From: Bacteroidetes bacterium RIFCSPLOWO2_12_FULL_35_15
Lineage (GTDB): Bacteria; Bacteroidota; Bacteroidia; 2-12-FULL-35-15
Direction: 5' to 3'
NCBI GenBank assembly: GCA_001769385.1
Contig: MEPB01000026.1
Location: 18,392-82,391, forward strand
DNA length: 64,000 bases
The translations under genes and the position numbers were made by a program. Shown here one piece after another: positions 42,341-52,488 of this stretch. The notes beneath the pieces are model-generated. The model worked only from the letters and a program-made list of their open reading frames with translations, ran no database searches and was not told the origin of the DNA. Position 1 is the first letter of the stretch. Each line of letters begins with the position of its first letter.

Positions 42341-43747
42341 TTAAATGGTAAGACTATTAATATAATCGTAAATACAACTTGCAAAACCAACCAGCACCAC
42401 ACCAACCATACAAATGATCAAACCTAGTTTTGCTGAAAAGCTTGCATTTAATTTTTCGATTGGTGCATCATTCGGATCAACAAAAATTGCTTTCACCACA
42501 CGCAAATAATAATACAATGAAACGATCATGTTCAAGGAAGCGATGATCACTAAAATATAATTACCATGACTTGCTCCTGCAGTTACCAAAAACATTTTTC
42601 CGAAAAAACCAGCGGTTGGCGGAATACCAGCCAATGAAAATAAGGAGATGGTAAGTACCCAACTAAGTAATTTATTGGTCTTATAAAAACCTTTGTAATC
42701 ACTTATGTTTTCTTTTTTCGCAAGTGCAGATACGATTCCGATAACACCAAATGCTCCAAGATTTGAGAAAATATACACCAATAAAAAATAAATGGTTGAA
42801 CTTGTTCCCATTTGGTTACCTGCTGATAAACCTAATAAAATATAACCGGCTTGCGCGATGGATGAAAATGCAAGGAAACGTTTAATATTATCCTGACGGA
42901 TAGCAAATAAATTTCCAACAGTTATTGTAAGCACAATACTTAGGAACAACATGTTGTACCACATGCCCTGGAAATTTAAAAACAGTGGACCTAATACTGA
43001 AATGAAAACAAAAACAATTGCTGCTTTTGAAATTACCGAAAGATAAGATGTAACTGAAACAGGTGATCCTTCATACACATCTGCTGTCCATAAGTGAAAA
43101 GGAACGGATGAAAGTTTAAATGCAAATCCAACAAAAACAAATATCAATGCTAAAATTTGCAAGTGTCCGCCTCCAATAAGTCCGGGCAATTCTGAAAAGC
43201 TCAATGTGCCTGTACTTCCATAAAGCAAAGAGATACCAAACAACATGATACAAGAAGAGAATGCTGATAACAAAATCATTTTTACAGCAGCTTCAGATGA
43301 TTTTAATTTTCCCAGATCAAAATTAGCAAGTGCAGCAAGTGGTATGGAGGCAATCTCCAAGCCAAGGTAAAACATCAGGAAGTTACCACTTGATATCATA
43401 AAGAACATGCCTAGCAAGGTGGTTAATAATAAGATGAAAAATTCAGGAACATGTTTATGAGATTTTAACCAATCGAATGCCTGTAATGAAATGATAAGTG
43501 TACCAAAATTCAGAATTGATTTTTCAAGAACAAGAATATTATTGCTATGGAACATTCCATTAAAAAGCATTCCATCAGCACTCGATATAAATCCTACTGC
43601 AAAATTAAGAAGCAATAAAAAGTTGGTAATATGCAACCAGGTACTGTTATCTTTAATGCCATCCCAAACTTTAAGGATCAGCAAAATAAAGATGATGAGC
43701 GTTAAGCTCAATTCAGATTTCATTAATATAAAAAAGTCAGTGTTCAT
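42341..43747 (-). CDS. nuoN: complex I subunit NuoN
   Basis: 468 residues, about 13-14 membrane helices, with the antiporter-like core 'LEIASIPLAALANFD', 'FAFKLSSVPFHLWTADVYEGSPVSVTSYLSVISKAA', 'LAFSSIAQAGYILLGL' and 'SLAGIPPTAGFFGKMFLVTAGA'. The conserved Glu (helix 5) and Lys residues for proton translocation are present. It is the last gene of the nuo cluster. A 167-bp gap with A/T repeats separates it from nuoM. Confidence 0.93.
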   Translation of the reverse strand: MNTDFFILMKSELSLTLIIFILLILKVWDGIKDNSTWLHITNFLLLLNFAVGFISSADGMLFNGMFHSNNILVLEKSILNFGTLIISLQAFDWLKSHKHVPEFFILLLTTLLGMFFMISSGNFLMFYLGLEIASIPLAALANFDLGKLKSSEAAVKMILLSAFSSCIMLFGISLLYGSTGTLSFSELPGLIGGGHLQILALIFVFVGFAFKLSSVPFHLWTADVYEGSPVSVTSYLSVISKAAIVFVFISVLGPLFLNFQGMWYNMLFLSIVLTITVGNLFAIRQDNIKRFLAFSSIAQAGYILLGLSAGNQMGTSSTIYFLLVYIFSNLGAFGVIGIVSALAKKENISDYKGFYKTNKLLSWVLTISLFSLAGIPPTAGFFGKMFLVTAGASHGNYILVIIASLNMIVSLYYYLRVVKAIFVDPNDAPIEKLNASFSAKLGLIICMVGVVLVGFASCIYDYINSLTI

Positions 43748-43914
43748 TAATTTGGTAATTAGATAATTTGGAAATGTGTCAATTTACTAAATGCTTAAAA
43801 CATGTTTTTAAGTTTTGATGTTTATTAATTTGATATTTAAATAAATTCATTTTCAAATTATCAAATAAGTACATTTTCAAATTATTTTTTCAATTCATTT
43901 ATTTTAATTTATTT
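43748..43914. repeat. A/T-rich direct repeats between nuoM and nuoN
   Basis: CATTTTCAAATTAT occurs twice about 21 bp apart near 43850 and 43872, with related 'aatttggtaattagataatttgg' sequence near 43750. Short reiterated words of this kind are common between genes in Bacteroidota; no coding or terminator structure is seen. Confidence 0.45.
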
Positions 43915-45414
43915 TTAAAATACCCTTGCAATATTTTCCATGATTATTTGTGCATCGGGTGCAATCAAATTATATAACCAGAATGGTGCAATTCCAATTG
44001 CGAGAATTGCAACAATTAACAATACAGAAGCAAATTTTTCGTTCCATGTTGCATCTTTCAAATGCTGAAAATGTTCATTCACTATTGGGCCCATCACCGC
44101 CTTACCGGCAGCCCGTAAAATATACACCGCTGTTACAACAATGGATGCAGCAGCAAGTATGGTTGCGATACGATGAAAAGCATCCGGACGTTGCCACGAC
44201 CCGATAAACACCGTCATCTCCGCCACAAAACCACTTAAACCCGGTAAACCCAATGAACACAATCCGGTGATCACATATACAGTTCCGATGAATGGAAGTG
44301 TTTTTAATAATCCGCCTAATTCAGAAATTTGCCGTGTATGTGTACGTTCGTAGATCATGCCGATGGCACCGAAGAAAAGGGCCGTCATCACACCATGTGA
44401 CACCATTTGCATAACGGCACCAATGATCGCAGTTTTGGTAAGCATACCGATACCAAGCAAAATAAATCCGCAGTGACTTACAGAAGAATATGCATTCATG
44501 TATTTCAGATCCTTTTGCATCAGCGTTGCAAACGAACCATAAATAATCGCGATGGTTGCCAGCAATACTATTAACCAGGAATATTGTTGTGCTGCTTCAG
44601 GCATTAAATACGTTGCTACACGCAATGCACCATACCCGCCTAACTTCATTGATATTCCGGCAAGGAACATAGAAGCTGCTGTTGGAGCCGAAGAGTGACC
44701 ATCGGGCACCCAGGTATGAAATGGGAACAATGCTGTAAATACACCAAAGCCTACGAACAGGAATGGAAAAATATACATTTGTGTTTGAACAGGAATATGC
44801 AAATGAGAAATTTGTATCAGGTCCCATGTATGAACTCCATTGCCTGTATTGGTAGCAAAATAGGTTGCCAACAAACCGATCAATACAAATACAGAACCGC
44901 CCATTAACATCAATGCAAGTTTCATGGCACTGTATTCTTTTTTGCCGCTTCCCCAAATTGCAATTAATAAGAATTTAGGAATTACAGCTATTTCAAGGAA
45001 GAAGAACATGGTGAACAGATCCAGTGAAATAAAGAATCCGTAGGCACCAACGCTTAATAATAACAATAAGAAGAAAAACTCTTTAGTTAATGTCTCCACT
45101 TTCCAGGAGATCAAGATTCCGGCAACCACCACACATGCGGTAAGCATGATCATCACTACCGAAATTCCATCTACACCAATAAAATATTCGATATTCAATG
45201 CACTGTACCAGGAATAACGTTGTTGAAAAAGCATTTGAGCGGTGTTACCAATAGCTCTTTCTGTAATATAAGCATACATCATCGCTGAAGCTAATCCAAG
45301 CTGAATAAGAGATCCAATAAATGAGGTCCATCTTATTTGTGATGAGTTACGGCAGAATAACACAGCAATTGCTGTAAGAAGAGGAACAAGTATTAGTATA
45401 GTTAAATTCGTCAT
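43915..45414 (-). CDS. nuoM: complex I subunit NuoM
   Basis: 499 residues, about 14 membrane helices. 'FLEIAVIPKFLLIAIWG' (helix 5 Glu), 'FPFHTWVPDGHSSAPTAASMFLAGISMKLGGYGALRV', 'YSSVSHCGFILLGIG' and 'LPGLSGFVAEMTVFIG' are NuoM signatures. It forms one of three proton channels in the membrane arm. It is preceded on the transcript by a small soluble protein gene inserted after nuoL. Confidence 0.94.
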   Translation of the reverse strand: MTNLTILILVPLLTAIAVLFCRNSSQIRWTSFIGSLIQLGLASAMMYAYITERAIGNTAQMLFQQRYSWYSALNIEYFIGVDGISVVMIMLTACVVVAGILISWKVETLTKEFFFLLLLLSVGAYGFFISLDLFTMFFFLEIAVIPKFLLIAIWGSGKKEYSAMKLALMLMGGSVFVLIGLLATYFATNTGNGVHTWDLIQISHLHIPVQTQMYIFPFLFVGFGVFTALFPFHTWVPDGHSSAPTAASMFLAGISMKLGGYGALRVATYLMPEAAQQYSWLIVLLATIAIIYGSFATLMQKDLKYMNAYSSVSHCGFILLGIGMLTKTAIIGAVMQMVSHGVMTALFFGAIGMIYERTHTRQISELGGLLKTLPFIGTVYVITGLCSLGLPGLSGFVAEMTVFIGSWQRPDAFHRIATILAAASIVVTAVYILRAAGKAVMGPIVNEHFQHLKDATWNEKFASVLLIVAILAIGIAPFWLYNLIAPDAQIIMENIARVF

Positions 45415-45424
45415 TAGTTCATTT

Positions 45425-45817
45425 CTATTCGTTAATCTTCAATTTTTCAAGCACCAGTGTTTTAAACTGATTCGCAACAGTAACACATTCATTTACTTTA
45501 TCCACTGTCAGGCAATATTTCCCATCACATGCTTCATGATCTAATTCATTACAAAGAATTTCTGATATCGCAATTTTTGAAAATTGATTGTCGATACTGA
45601 TACATTGATTCAATAGTTCTTTCAAGGTATTTCCTTTGCTTTGGTCAACATCATTGCTCATCAAAAAAAGTCGTAACATCGTTACCAAAGAATGACGGGC
45701 GCTATAACAAACGGACATCGTAACTACATCTTCATGCGGTCGGTTCAATTCAAACTCAGCAATACTAAGCTCTGTTATAGCTTGTTTTAGCGCATTACGA
45801 ATTTCATTTGTTACCAT
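45425..45817 (-). CDS. HEPN-like helical protein within the nuo operon
   Basis: 130 residues, all-alpha and soluble: 'EIRNALKQAITELSIAEFELNRP', 'MSVCYSARHSLVTMLRLFLMSNDVDQ', 'NTLKELLNQCISIDNQFSK', 'LTVDKVNECVTVANQFKTLVLEKL'. The layout recalls HEPN domains, but the R-x4-6-H ribonuclease motif is not evident. It lies 12 bp after nuoL and 10 bp before nuoM, so it is translated as part of the complex I operon. An assembly or regulatory role is possible; no function is known to me. Confidence 0.65.
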   Translation of the reverse strand: MVTNEIRNALKQAITELSIAEFELNRPHEDVVTMSVCYSARHSLVTMLRLFLMSNDVDQSKGNTLKELLNQCISIDNQFSKIAISEILCNELDHEACDGKYCLTVDKVNECVTVANQFKTLVLEKLKINE

Positions 45818-45829
45818 GTTCCTAATTTT

Positions 45830-47773
45830 TTATGTCCATAAATAAATGAACAACAAAACAAATCCTAATGTTCCGGCAAAAAAGTAAATGGCATAATCCT
45901 GCACTTTACCGGACTGAAATGACTTAATAGATTCAGAAACAGATTCTGTTACCGATGCAATTAAATTCATAAAACCATCAAAAATAGTTTTATCGATCCA
46001 TGCTGCCGGGCGACCAATTAAATTAAACACGATTTTTTTTGTGATGAATAAATACATCTCATCAAAATAAAACTTGTGGTATGCTGCCGTATAAAATCCT
46101 TTTACAGTATCCGCAAATTTTTGCGGAACAAGACTTTCTTTAACATACATAAAATAAGCAAGAAGAATTGCAGCAACAGCAAGTAAAACCGGGCCGATCG
46201 CAAATCCAATATGAAATTCAGTTTCGAAACCAATTCCATCAGCAGTTACCAAATGACTGAATGGAACAAATCCTGCAACAACAGATAATATGGCAAGAAT
46301 AATTAATGGAAGCAACATGGTCCCCGGTGCTTCGCCATGATGTGCATCGTGGCTTTCGGAATGTGACTTATATTCTTTGTTCCAGAAAATATTAAAATAC
46401 AATCGGAACATGTAAAATGCAGTTAATCCGGCTGTAAGAACTGCTGCTCCGAAAATTAATTTATTTGAATTCCAGCATGCCAACAATATTTCTTCTTTAC
46501 TGAAGAAGCCTGCAAATGGTGGTATTCCGGCAATCGCCAAACAAGCCAGTAAAAATGTGAGGTGTGTTATCGGCATTAATTTTCTCAAACCACCCATATC
46601 CTTCATATCATTGCTGTGTACATAATGGATAACTGCACCTGCACCTAGGAATAATAATGCTTTGAAAATAGAATGTGTAAACAAGTGGAACATGGAACCC
46701 ATGAAACCAACTCCTTCTTCCGCATAAAAACCTGATACACCCAATGCAAACATCATGAATCCGATTTGCGACATAGTTGAATAGGCAAGAACACGCTTAA
46801 TATCTGTTTGTGTACACGCAATGATTGCAGCAAGCAGCGAAGAGAAAATGCCTATATAAGCAACTACTTCTAACGCACCCGGACAAGAATTGGAGAAGAT
46901 CGGGAATAAACGTGCCACTAAATAAACACCGGCAACAACCATGGTTGCAGCATGTATCAATGCAGAAACAGGTGTGGGACCTTCCATCGCATCAGGTAAC
47001 CAAATATGGAAAGGGAACATGGCTGATTTTCCTGCACCACCTGCAAACACTAACACCAAGCCCCAGGTTAATGCTGAAAAACCAAGGAAGGATGCAGAAA
47101 CAATACTTGTTAAATAATTACCTTCGGTTGTTAATCGTTGAATCAATGTTTGAAAATCCAATGTTTCGGAATAATAAGAAAGAACAAGTATTCCAATTAA
47201 AAATCCAAGATCAGCAAAACGAGTAACAATAAATGCTTTTTTAGATGCCGCCACTGCTGATGGTTTTTCATAATAAAAACCAATAAGCAAGAAAGAGGAA
47301 ACACCCACTAATTCCCAGAATATATAGATCTGAAAAATATTTGTGGAAAGTACCAATCCCAACATGGAGAATGTAAATAAGGAAAGGAACGCGTAATAGG
47401 TTGCGTAACGTGGTTCACCATTCATATAACCCATACTGTAAATATGAACCATGAGTGAAATGAAAGTAACGATCACAATCATCATCACCGAAATAGGATC
47501 CAATAATATTCCCATATCGATTGCAACGTTTGGCGAAAACTGTAACCATACATATTTTAATGCAATGATCTTTTGATATACGCCCTCAACTTTTCCTACT
47601 TCAAAGAAATATTGATACGCTACAAATGCGGATAAAAGGAATGAAACCAATAGCGAAAGTGTTCCCAGTACACCGGAGAATTTCGGGAAATACCTACGAC
47701 CAACTAATCCAATTATCAGGAAGGTGATGATCGGTAAAAGAGGAATTAACGCTATGTAAGTTGAATTCAACAT
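45830..47773 (-). CDS. nuoL: complex I subunit NuoL
   Basis: 647 residues with about 16 helices and the long C-terminal lateral helix typical of NuoL. Signatures: 'FWELVGVSSFLLIGFYYEKPSA', 'GKSAMFPFHIWLPDAMEGPTPVSALIHAATMVVAGVYLVAR', 'YSTMSQIGFMMFALGVSG', 'LFTHSIFKALLFLGAGAVIH' and 'IAGIPPFAGFFSKEEIL'. It is the distal proton-pumping subunit. It starts 2 bp after nuoK. Confidence 0.95.
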   Translation of the reverse strand: MLNSTYIALIPLLPIITFLIIGLVGRRYFPKFSGVLGTLSLLVSFLLSAFVAYQYFFEVGKVEGVYQKIIALKYVWLQFSPNVAIDMGILLDPISVMMIVIVTFISLMVHIYSMGYMNGEPRYATYYAFLSLFTFSMLGLVLSTNIFQIYIFWELVGVSSFLLIGFYYEKPSAVAASKKAFIVTRFADLGFLIGILVLSYYSETLDFQTLIQRLTTEGNYLTSIVSASFLGFSALTWGLVLVFAGGAGKSAMFPFHIWLPDAMEGPTPVSALIHAATMVVAGVYLVARLFPIFSNSCPGALEVVAYIGIFSSLLAAIIACTQTDIKRVLAYSTMSQIGFMMFALGVSGFYAEEGVGFMGSMFHLFTHSIFKALLFLGAGAVIHYVHSNDMKDMGGLRKLMPITHLTFLLACLAIAGIPPFAGFFSKEEILLACWNSNKLIFGAAVLTAGLTAFYMFRLYFNIFWNKEYKSHSESHDAHHGEAPGTMLLPLIILAILSVVAGFVPFSHLVTADGIGFETEFHIGFAIGPVLLAVAAILLAYFMYVKESLVPQKFADTVKGFYTAAYHKFYFDEMYLFITKKIVFNLIGRPAAWIDKTIFDGFMNLIASVTESVSESIKSFQSGKVQDYAIYFFAGTLGFVLLFIYLWT

Positions 47774-47775
47774 AA

Positions 47776-48090
47776 TTAAAATTTCATTAGATCTGCATCA
47801 TCCACATCAATTGATTTTAAGCTGCGGTACAGATGTATTATTATTGCAATTGCCACGGCAGCTTCGGCAGCAGCAATGGTAATAATGAATATGGTAAAAA
47901 ATAAACCATCCAGTTTATCAGCATACAAATATTTATTGAACGCTACAAAATTGATGTTGACACTGTTCAAAATTAATTCGATGGCCATCAGCATCGTGAT
48001 CATATTTTTACGTGTAAGGAAACCATACACACCAATGAAAAACAAGGCAGTGCTTATAAATAACATATGTGTCAATCCTATTTCGCTCAT
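47776..48090 (-). CDS. nuoK: complex I subunit NuoK
   Basis: 104 residues, three helices, with the conserved membrane Glu in 'MAIELILNSVNINFVAF' and the second in 'IITIAAAEAAVAIAIII'. It overlaps nuoJ by 4 bp, indicating translational coupling. Confidence 0.95.
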   Translation of the reverse strand: MSEIGLTHMLFISTALFFIGVYGFLTRKNMITMLMAIELILNSVNINFVAFNKYLYADKLDGLFFTIFIITIAAAEAAVAIAIIIHLYRSLKSIDVDDADLMKF

Positions 48091-48602
48091 TCTTTTGTTT
48101 TTATTTTAATGGCAATTACAATACATCCGACAAGTGCTGCTAATAAAAGCATACTCACTACTTCAAAAGGTAAAATATATCCGTATTGTGTCGTACTTAA
48201 CATTTGTAATCCAATATTTTTTACACTCGGTGCAACCGCTGCATTAGCAGTTGGAATAAATGTATGTTCCGTAATATAAAGAAGTGTAAGTGCTGTTGCA
48301 AAAACAGCTGCAAGTCCTGAAAACAGGGCCCTCCACAGCACAGGCTTTTGCATTTCATCACCGGAAGCATGTGTTAAAAAAACAGAAAATATGATCAACA
48401 CTACAATACCGCCTACATAAACCACAATTTGAACTGCTGCAATAAATTCATAATTCAAATAGAAATACAATGAAGCAATACCTAGCAATGAAAATAACAG
48501 GTAAATAGCAGCACGGAATATTTTACGGGAAGTTACCGCAAGTATTCCACCGCCAATGATCACCGCAGCGATAATATAAAATATGATTTGTGACGCGCTC
48601 AA
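48087..48602 (-). CDS. nuoJ: complex I subunit NuoJ
   Basis: 171 residues, five helices: 'AIYLLFSLLGIASLYFYLNYEFIAAVQIVVYVGGIVVLIIFSVFL' is the family core. No ATG is available at the N-terminus; TTG at 48602 is the likely start, with a stop codon five codons upstream. The gap to nuoI is 79 bp. Confidence 0.92.
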   Translation of the reverse strand: MSASQIIFYIIAAVIIGGGILAVTSRKIFRAAIYLLFSLLGIASLYFYLNYEFIAAVQIVVYVGGIVVLIIFSVFLTHASGDEMQKPVLWRALFSGLAAVFATALTLLYITEHTFIPTANAAVAPSVKNIGLQMLSTTQYGYILPFEVVSMLLLAALVGCIVIAIKIKTKE

Positions 48603-48681
48603 TTTATTTTTTATTTATCAATTTAAAATTCTAATTCTTAAATCCTTTTTCCTAAATCAACAAATCCTGATTTTTTAGTTC

Positions 48682-49158
48682 CTACTCAACTCCATCTTTC
48701 AATCTTGAACCGGGTTTATTCAAAACCTTTTTCAAATATTGTTTCTCGTACTGACTGTGTTCAAATTCATTGCCCATTAGAATTGCAGTGGTCGGACATG
48801 CTTCAACACACATACCACACATGGTACACATATCTAAATGATACACCCATGTATCAATTCTTTTTTTCTTTTTACCATCCGGTTGGATCTCTTGTTTGGT
48901 GATAATTTTTATTGATCCATTCGGACACGATAATTCACAGGATTGACACCCTGTGCATTGGTGTTCATTTTTTTCGTCATGCGGCATGATCACCTCACCA
49001 CGAAAACGTTCAGGCAAGTTTAATGTAGCACGATTTTCCGGATATTCTTCCGTAATAATTTTATTAGGATGGATAAAATAATACCCCGTCAATTTCATCC
49101 CGGTTAATAAGGATTTTATTGATTTAAAAATGGTCCCGAAATACTCTTTTATAAACAT
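48682..49158 (-). CDS. nuoI: complex I subunit NuoI
   Basis: 158 residues with two [4Fe-4S] motifs, C68/C71/C74/C78 ('CTGCQSCELSCP') and C111/C114/C117/C121 ('CTMCGMCVEACP'), that relay electrons towards NuoB (clusters N6a and N6b). The N-terminal amphipathic helix is as in other NuoI proteins. The loop between the motifs is slightly extended and lysine-rich. Confidence 0.95.
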   Translation of the reverse strand: MFIKEYFGTIFKSIKSLLTGMKLTGYYFIHPNKIITEEYPENRATLNLPERFRGEVIMPHDEKNEHQCTGCQSCELSCPNGSIKIITKQEIQPDGKKKKRIDTWVYHLDMCTMCGMCVEACPTTAILMGNEFEHSQYEKQYLKKVLNKPGSRLKDGVE

Positions 49159-49203
49159 CTTATTTAAAAAATTCTAAACATTAAATTCTAAAATCTAAAC
49201 ACA

Positions 49204-50298
49204 TTAAAAGTGCCAGCCCATAATTGCCATTAAGGTTACCAATAATACATTTACCATACTTATTGGCAACAAATATTTCCACTCCAGGTTCAATAATTGA
49301 TCAATCCGTAAACGCGGGAATGTCCAACGAAACTGCATAATAATAAAAATGATAAATAATGTTTTTCCAAAAAACCAAATGGATGAAGGAATGTAATCCA
49401 TGATATGATTGAAACCTGTCATTCCACCAATGTGGAAAGGCATCCATCCTCCAAGGAAAATTGTTGCAGCTACTGCTGATACAACAAATAAATTAATGTA
49501 TTCCGCCATCAGGAACATGGCGAATTTCATACCCGCATATTCTGTGTTGAAACCTCCGGTAAGCTCTTGGTCGGCTTCTACTAAATCGAATGGAGCACGA
49601 TTGATCTCTGCTGTTGAAGCAACTACAAATATCACAAAAGCAATCGCTACAGGAATGTGTCCCTTAAATATCCACCATCCGTTTGCCTGACTCTCCACAA
49701 TATCATTCAAACTTAAACTTCCGGTAAGAACTACAATTGAAATAAGCGATAAGCCAATTGAAAGTTCGTAGCTCACTATTTGCGCACCAGAGCGCATTGC
49801 TCCGATTAAGGAGTATTTATTACCACTTGACCAGCCAGCCATTAAAATTCCGATAACTGCCATGGATGAAACGGAAGAAATATAAAGTACGCCAATGTTA
49901 ATGTCCCAGATTTGAAAACCTTTGGCATAAGCTATTGGCGCTACAGCCAACAGAGCAGTAGTAATAATGATACCGGGAGCAAGATTAAATAAAAATTTAT
50001 CAGCAGCGTCAGGAGTAAAACCTTCTTTGAACAACAGCTTCACAGTATCAGCAATAATTTGCAAAGTCCCTTTTGGTCCAACACGATTTGGTCCTAAACG
50101 AAGTTCCATGAATGCTGCCACTTTACGTTCCATATAACCCAGGAAGAAAGCCAATAATATAAGGAACACCAATAAACACACTCCAACAATAACCATTTCG
50201 GTTACCGTAAGAAGCATATCGTTTGTTATGGCATTTTTCAGCCAATTATGGATATGTGTTGCAAGTGACGAAAAGCTATATGATAAAAGTGTTTTCAA
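49204..50298 (-). CDS. nuoH: complex I subunit NuoH
   Basis: 364 residues from a TTG at 50298; starting at the ATG at 50217 would give 337, closer to the family. Signatures: 'GYMERKVAAFMELRLGPNRVGPKGTLQIIADTVKLLFKE' (quinone-chamber loop), 'IGAMRSGAQIVSYE' and 'EINRAPFDLVEADQELTGGFNTEYAGMKFAMFLMAEY'. It links the quinone site to the membrane arm. It follows nuoD after 48 bp, where nuoEFG would lie in a 14-gene cluster. Confidence 0.93.
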   Translation of the reverse strand: MKTLLSYSFSSLATHIHNWLKNAITNDMLLTVTEMVIVGVCLLVFLILLAFFLGYMERKVAAFMELRLGPNRVGPKGTLQIIADTVKLLFKEGFTPDAADKFLFNLAPGIIITTALLAVAPIAYAKGFQIWDINIGVLYISSVSSMAVIGILMAGWSSGNKYSLIGAMRSGAQIVSYELSIGLSLISIVVLTGSLSLNDIVESQANGWWIFKGHIPVAIAFVIFVVASTAEINRAPFDLVEADQELTGGFNTEYAGMKFAMFLMAEYINLFVVSAVAATIFLGGWMPFHIGGMTGFNHIMDYIPSSIWFFGKTLFIIFIIMQFRWTFPRLRIDQLLNLEWKYLLPISMVNVLLVTLMAIMGWHF

Positions 50299-50346
50299 TT
50301 TTTAATATATAAATTCTATTCCTTATTTATAATTACTATTCCCTAA

Positions 50347-51468
50347 TTACCTGTCAATATCAGGAATAATTAAATCAATGGTAGCCATAATTGCTATCAG
50401 ATCCCCTATTTTATGTCCTTTTGAAATATGTGGTATTGCAGATAAGTTAGCAAAATTTGGTGAACGATATTTGCAACGGTATGGTGTTGCACTGCCATCA
50501 CTAACAATGTACACACCTAATTCTCCTCGGGCTGTTTCTACTCGTTGGTAAAATTCTCCTTTTGGTAATTTTAGTACATTTTTTGTTTTGGCAACAAATT
50601 CTCCTTCCGGAATATTGTCGATCAGCTGCTCTATAATATTTACTGATTGTAACATTTCAGCCATACGCACCTGGCACCTTGCCCAGCTATCACCACCTGT
50701 TACCAGTATTTCGTCAAATTTCAGTTTTTCATAACCATCATAAGGATAAAGTTTCCGGATATCGCAGCTAAGTCCGGAAGCTCTTGCTACAGGACCTGTA
50801 CAACCTAATGCAATGGCATCTTCTTTCGTTAAAACTCCAACATCCATCATACGATTTTGGAAAATAACATTACCGATCAATATTTCATTGTACTCATGAT
50901 AATTATCTTTGAATTGCTTCAATACTTCTTTAATACGTTTTGGAAAATCAGGTTGCAGGTCTGTTATTACACCACCCGGAACCATGAAGTTTTGCGTAAG
51001 TCTTGCTCCACAAGTTTCTTCCATGATGCTATTGATCGCCTCGCGTTCGCGGAAAGCATAAAAGAAAGGAGTTACACCACCCAGATCGAGACCGGCAGAT
51101 GCAAACCATAAAATATGTGAGCTAAGACGTGACAACTCACATAATATAATCCTGATTGCTTGTGCACGTGCAGGAACCTCTACCTGTAAAGCTTTTTCAA
51201 CTACCAATGCACATGCCTGATTGTTCATGTGTGCCGACAAATAATCCATTCGGCTGGTTATATAAATAAACTGGCGATAGGAAAAACTTTCGCTCATTTT
51301 TTCAATGGAACGATGAATGTATCCCAGATGTGGTTCTACTTTTTTAATTGTTTCACCATCCAGCCACACCTTTAAACGTAACACACCATGTGTGGACGGA
51401 TGCTGTGGCCCAATGTTTATGACAAATTCGCCTTCTTCGTTAATACAATCTTCTTCTCCTAGTAACAT
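50347..51468 (-). CDS. nuoD: complex I subunit NuoD
   Basis: 373 residues with 'INIGPQHPSTHGVLRLKVWLDGE', 'EKMSESFSYRQFIYITSRMDYLSAHMNNQACALVVEKAL', 'TGPVARASGLSCDIR' and 'ARGELGVYIVSDGSATPYRCKYRSPNFANL', the 49-kDa quinone-site subunit. His and Tyr for quinone binding are in the expected positions. The ATG directly follows the nuoC stop codon. Confidence 0.95.
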   Translation of the reverse strand: MLLGEEDCINEEGEFVINIGPQHPSTHGVLRLKVWLDGETIKKVEPHLGYIHRSIEKMSESFSYRQFIYITSRMDYLSAHMNNQACALVVEKALQVEVPARAQAIRIILCELSRLSSHILWFASAGLDLGGVTPFFYAFREREAINSIMEETCGARLTQNFMVPGGVITDLQPDFPKRIKEVLKQFKDNYHEYNEILIGNVIFQNRMMDVGVLTKEDAIALGCTGPVARASGLSCDIRKLYPYDGYEKLKFDEILVTGGDSWARCQVRMAEMLQSVNIIEQLIDNIPEGEFVAKTKNVLKLPKGEFYQRVETARGELGVYIVSDGSATPYRCKYRSPNFANLSAIPHISKGHKIGDLIAIMATIDLIIPDIDR

Positions 51469-51924
51469 CTATAATTCTATCATGTGTTCGTCAACATAAT
51501 TTTTTCTCAGGGGATACCCCACCCAATCTTCTTCTAAAAATATTCTACGCAAGTTTGGATGATTTAAAAATTTAACACCAAACAAATCGAATACTTCATC
51601 TTCATTCAATTCGGCTGTTTTCCAAATATCATAAACCGATTCAATTTGCGGATTAATAGTATCGGTAATTTTCGCTTTTACAACAATTGTATGATTATGT
51701 GTTTTTGAATTCAGGAAGTAAACCATCATTAAATGATCTTTCCAATCCACACATGTTAAGCAAAATAAATAATCAAAATTAAATTCTTTAGTTGAGCGAA
51801 GAACTTTCATAAAAGGAAGTAACTCTTCGGAAGGAATAATAACATTCAAAAACTCTCCGGTTTCATCAAAAGTGACTGCTGAGAATACTTGTGTAATATT
51901 ATTTTTTAGTTCTTCGTTAGTCAT
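51469..51924 (-). CDS. nuoC: complex I subunit NuoC
   Basis: 151 residues forming the compact 30-kDa subunit: 'MKVLRSTKEFNFDYLFCLTCVDW', 'IESVYDIWKTAELNEDEVFDLFGVKFLNHPNLRRIFLEEDWVGYPLRK'. It is not fused to NuoD as in E. coli. It scaffolds NuoB and NuoD. No cofactor. Confidence 0.94.
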   Translation of the reverse strand: MTNEELKNNITQVFSAVTFDETGEFLNVIIPSEELLPFMKVLRSTKEFNFDYLFCLTCVDWKDHLMMVYFLNSKTHNHTIVVKAKITDTINPQIESVYDIWKTAELNEDEVFDLFGVKFLNHPNLRRIFLEEDWVGYPLRKNYVDEHMIEL

Positions 51925-51960
51925 TATTTTTATTTCCTGTTTTTTTTGTTTCCCTATTCC

Positions 51961-52488
51961 CTACTTTTTATCTACTTGTTTTCTGAAGTAAGCGTCATTC
52001 TTAATTTTTTCCTGCAAAGCAATCATTGAATGTAAAAGAGCTTCAGGACGCGGAGGACAACCCGGCACAAAAACATCAACAGGAATAATATGATCAATTC
52101 CTTTTACAACAGAATACGTATTGTAAAAGAACGGACCACCTGAAATAGTACATGCACCCATTGCAATAACATATTTTGGTTCGGGCATCTGATCATATAA
52201 GCGCTTAAGCACCGGTGCCATTTTCATCACAATAGTACCTGAAACAATTATTAAATCAGCCTGACGTGGTGTTGCACGCATTACTTCAAATCCAAAACGC
52301 GACCAATCGTATTTTGCATTTACAGTGTGCATCATTTCAATTGCACAGCAACTTGTACCAAATGCCAACGGCCATACCGAATTGGAACGGGCCCAATTTA
52401 TAACCGCATCAAGTTGGGTTACCATAAACCCTCCATCAGGAGTTTCGTGAATTTGCCCGGGAAATTCCAGTTTATCTTTTACACCCAT
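51961..52488 (-). CDS. nuoB: complex I subunit NuoB
   Basis: Start set at the ATG at 52488 (175 residues), preceded by a purine-rich 'gaagaagggag' that can serve as a ribosome-binding site; a further in-frame ATG at 52509 would overlap nuoA by 31 bp. Cluster N2 ligands are C47, C48, C113 and C144 ('TSCCAIE', 'MGACTIS', 'PGCPPRPE'). It passes electrons to quinone. Confidence 0.95.
   Translation of the reverse strand: MGVKDKLEFPGQIHETPDGGFMVTQLDAVINWARSNSVWPLAFGTSCCAIEMMHTVNAKYDWSRFGFEVMRATPRQADLIIVSGTIVMKMAPVLKRLYDQMPEPKYVIAMGACTISGGPFFYNTYSVVKGIDHIIPVDVFVPGCPPRPEALLHSMIALQEKIKNDAYFRKQVDKK

Noticed and set aside
45425-45817. HEPN toxin of a toxin-antitoxin pair
   Set aside because: No R-x4-6-H motif and no nucleotidyltransferase antitoxin partner; it is embedded in the nuo operon.
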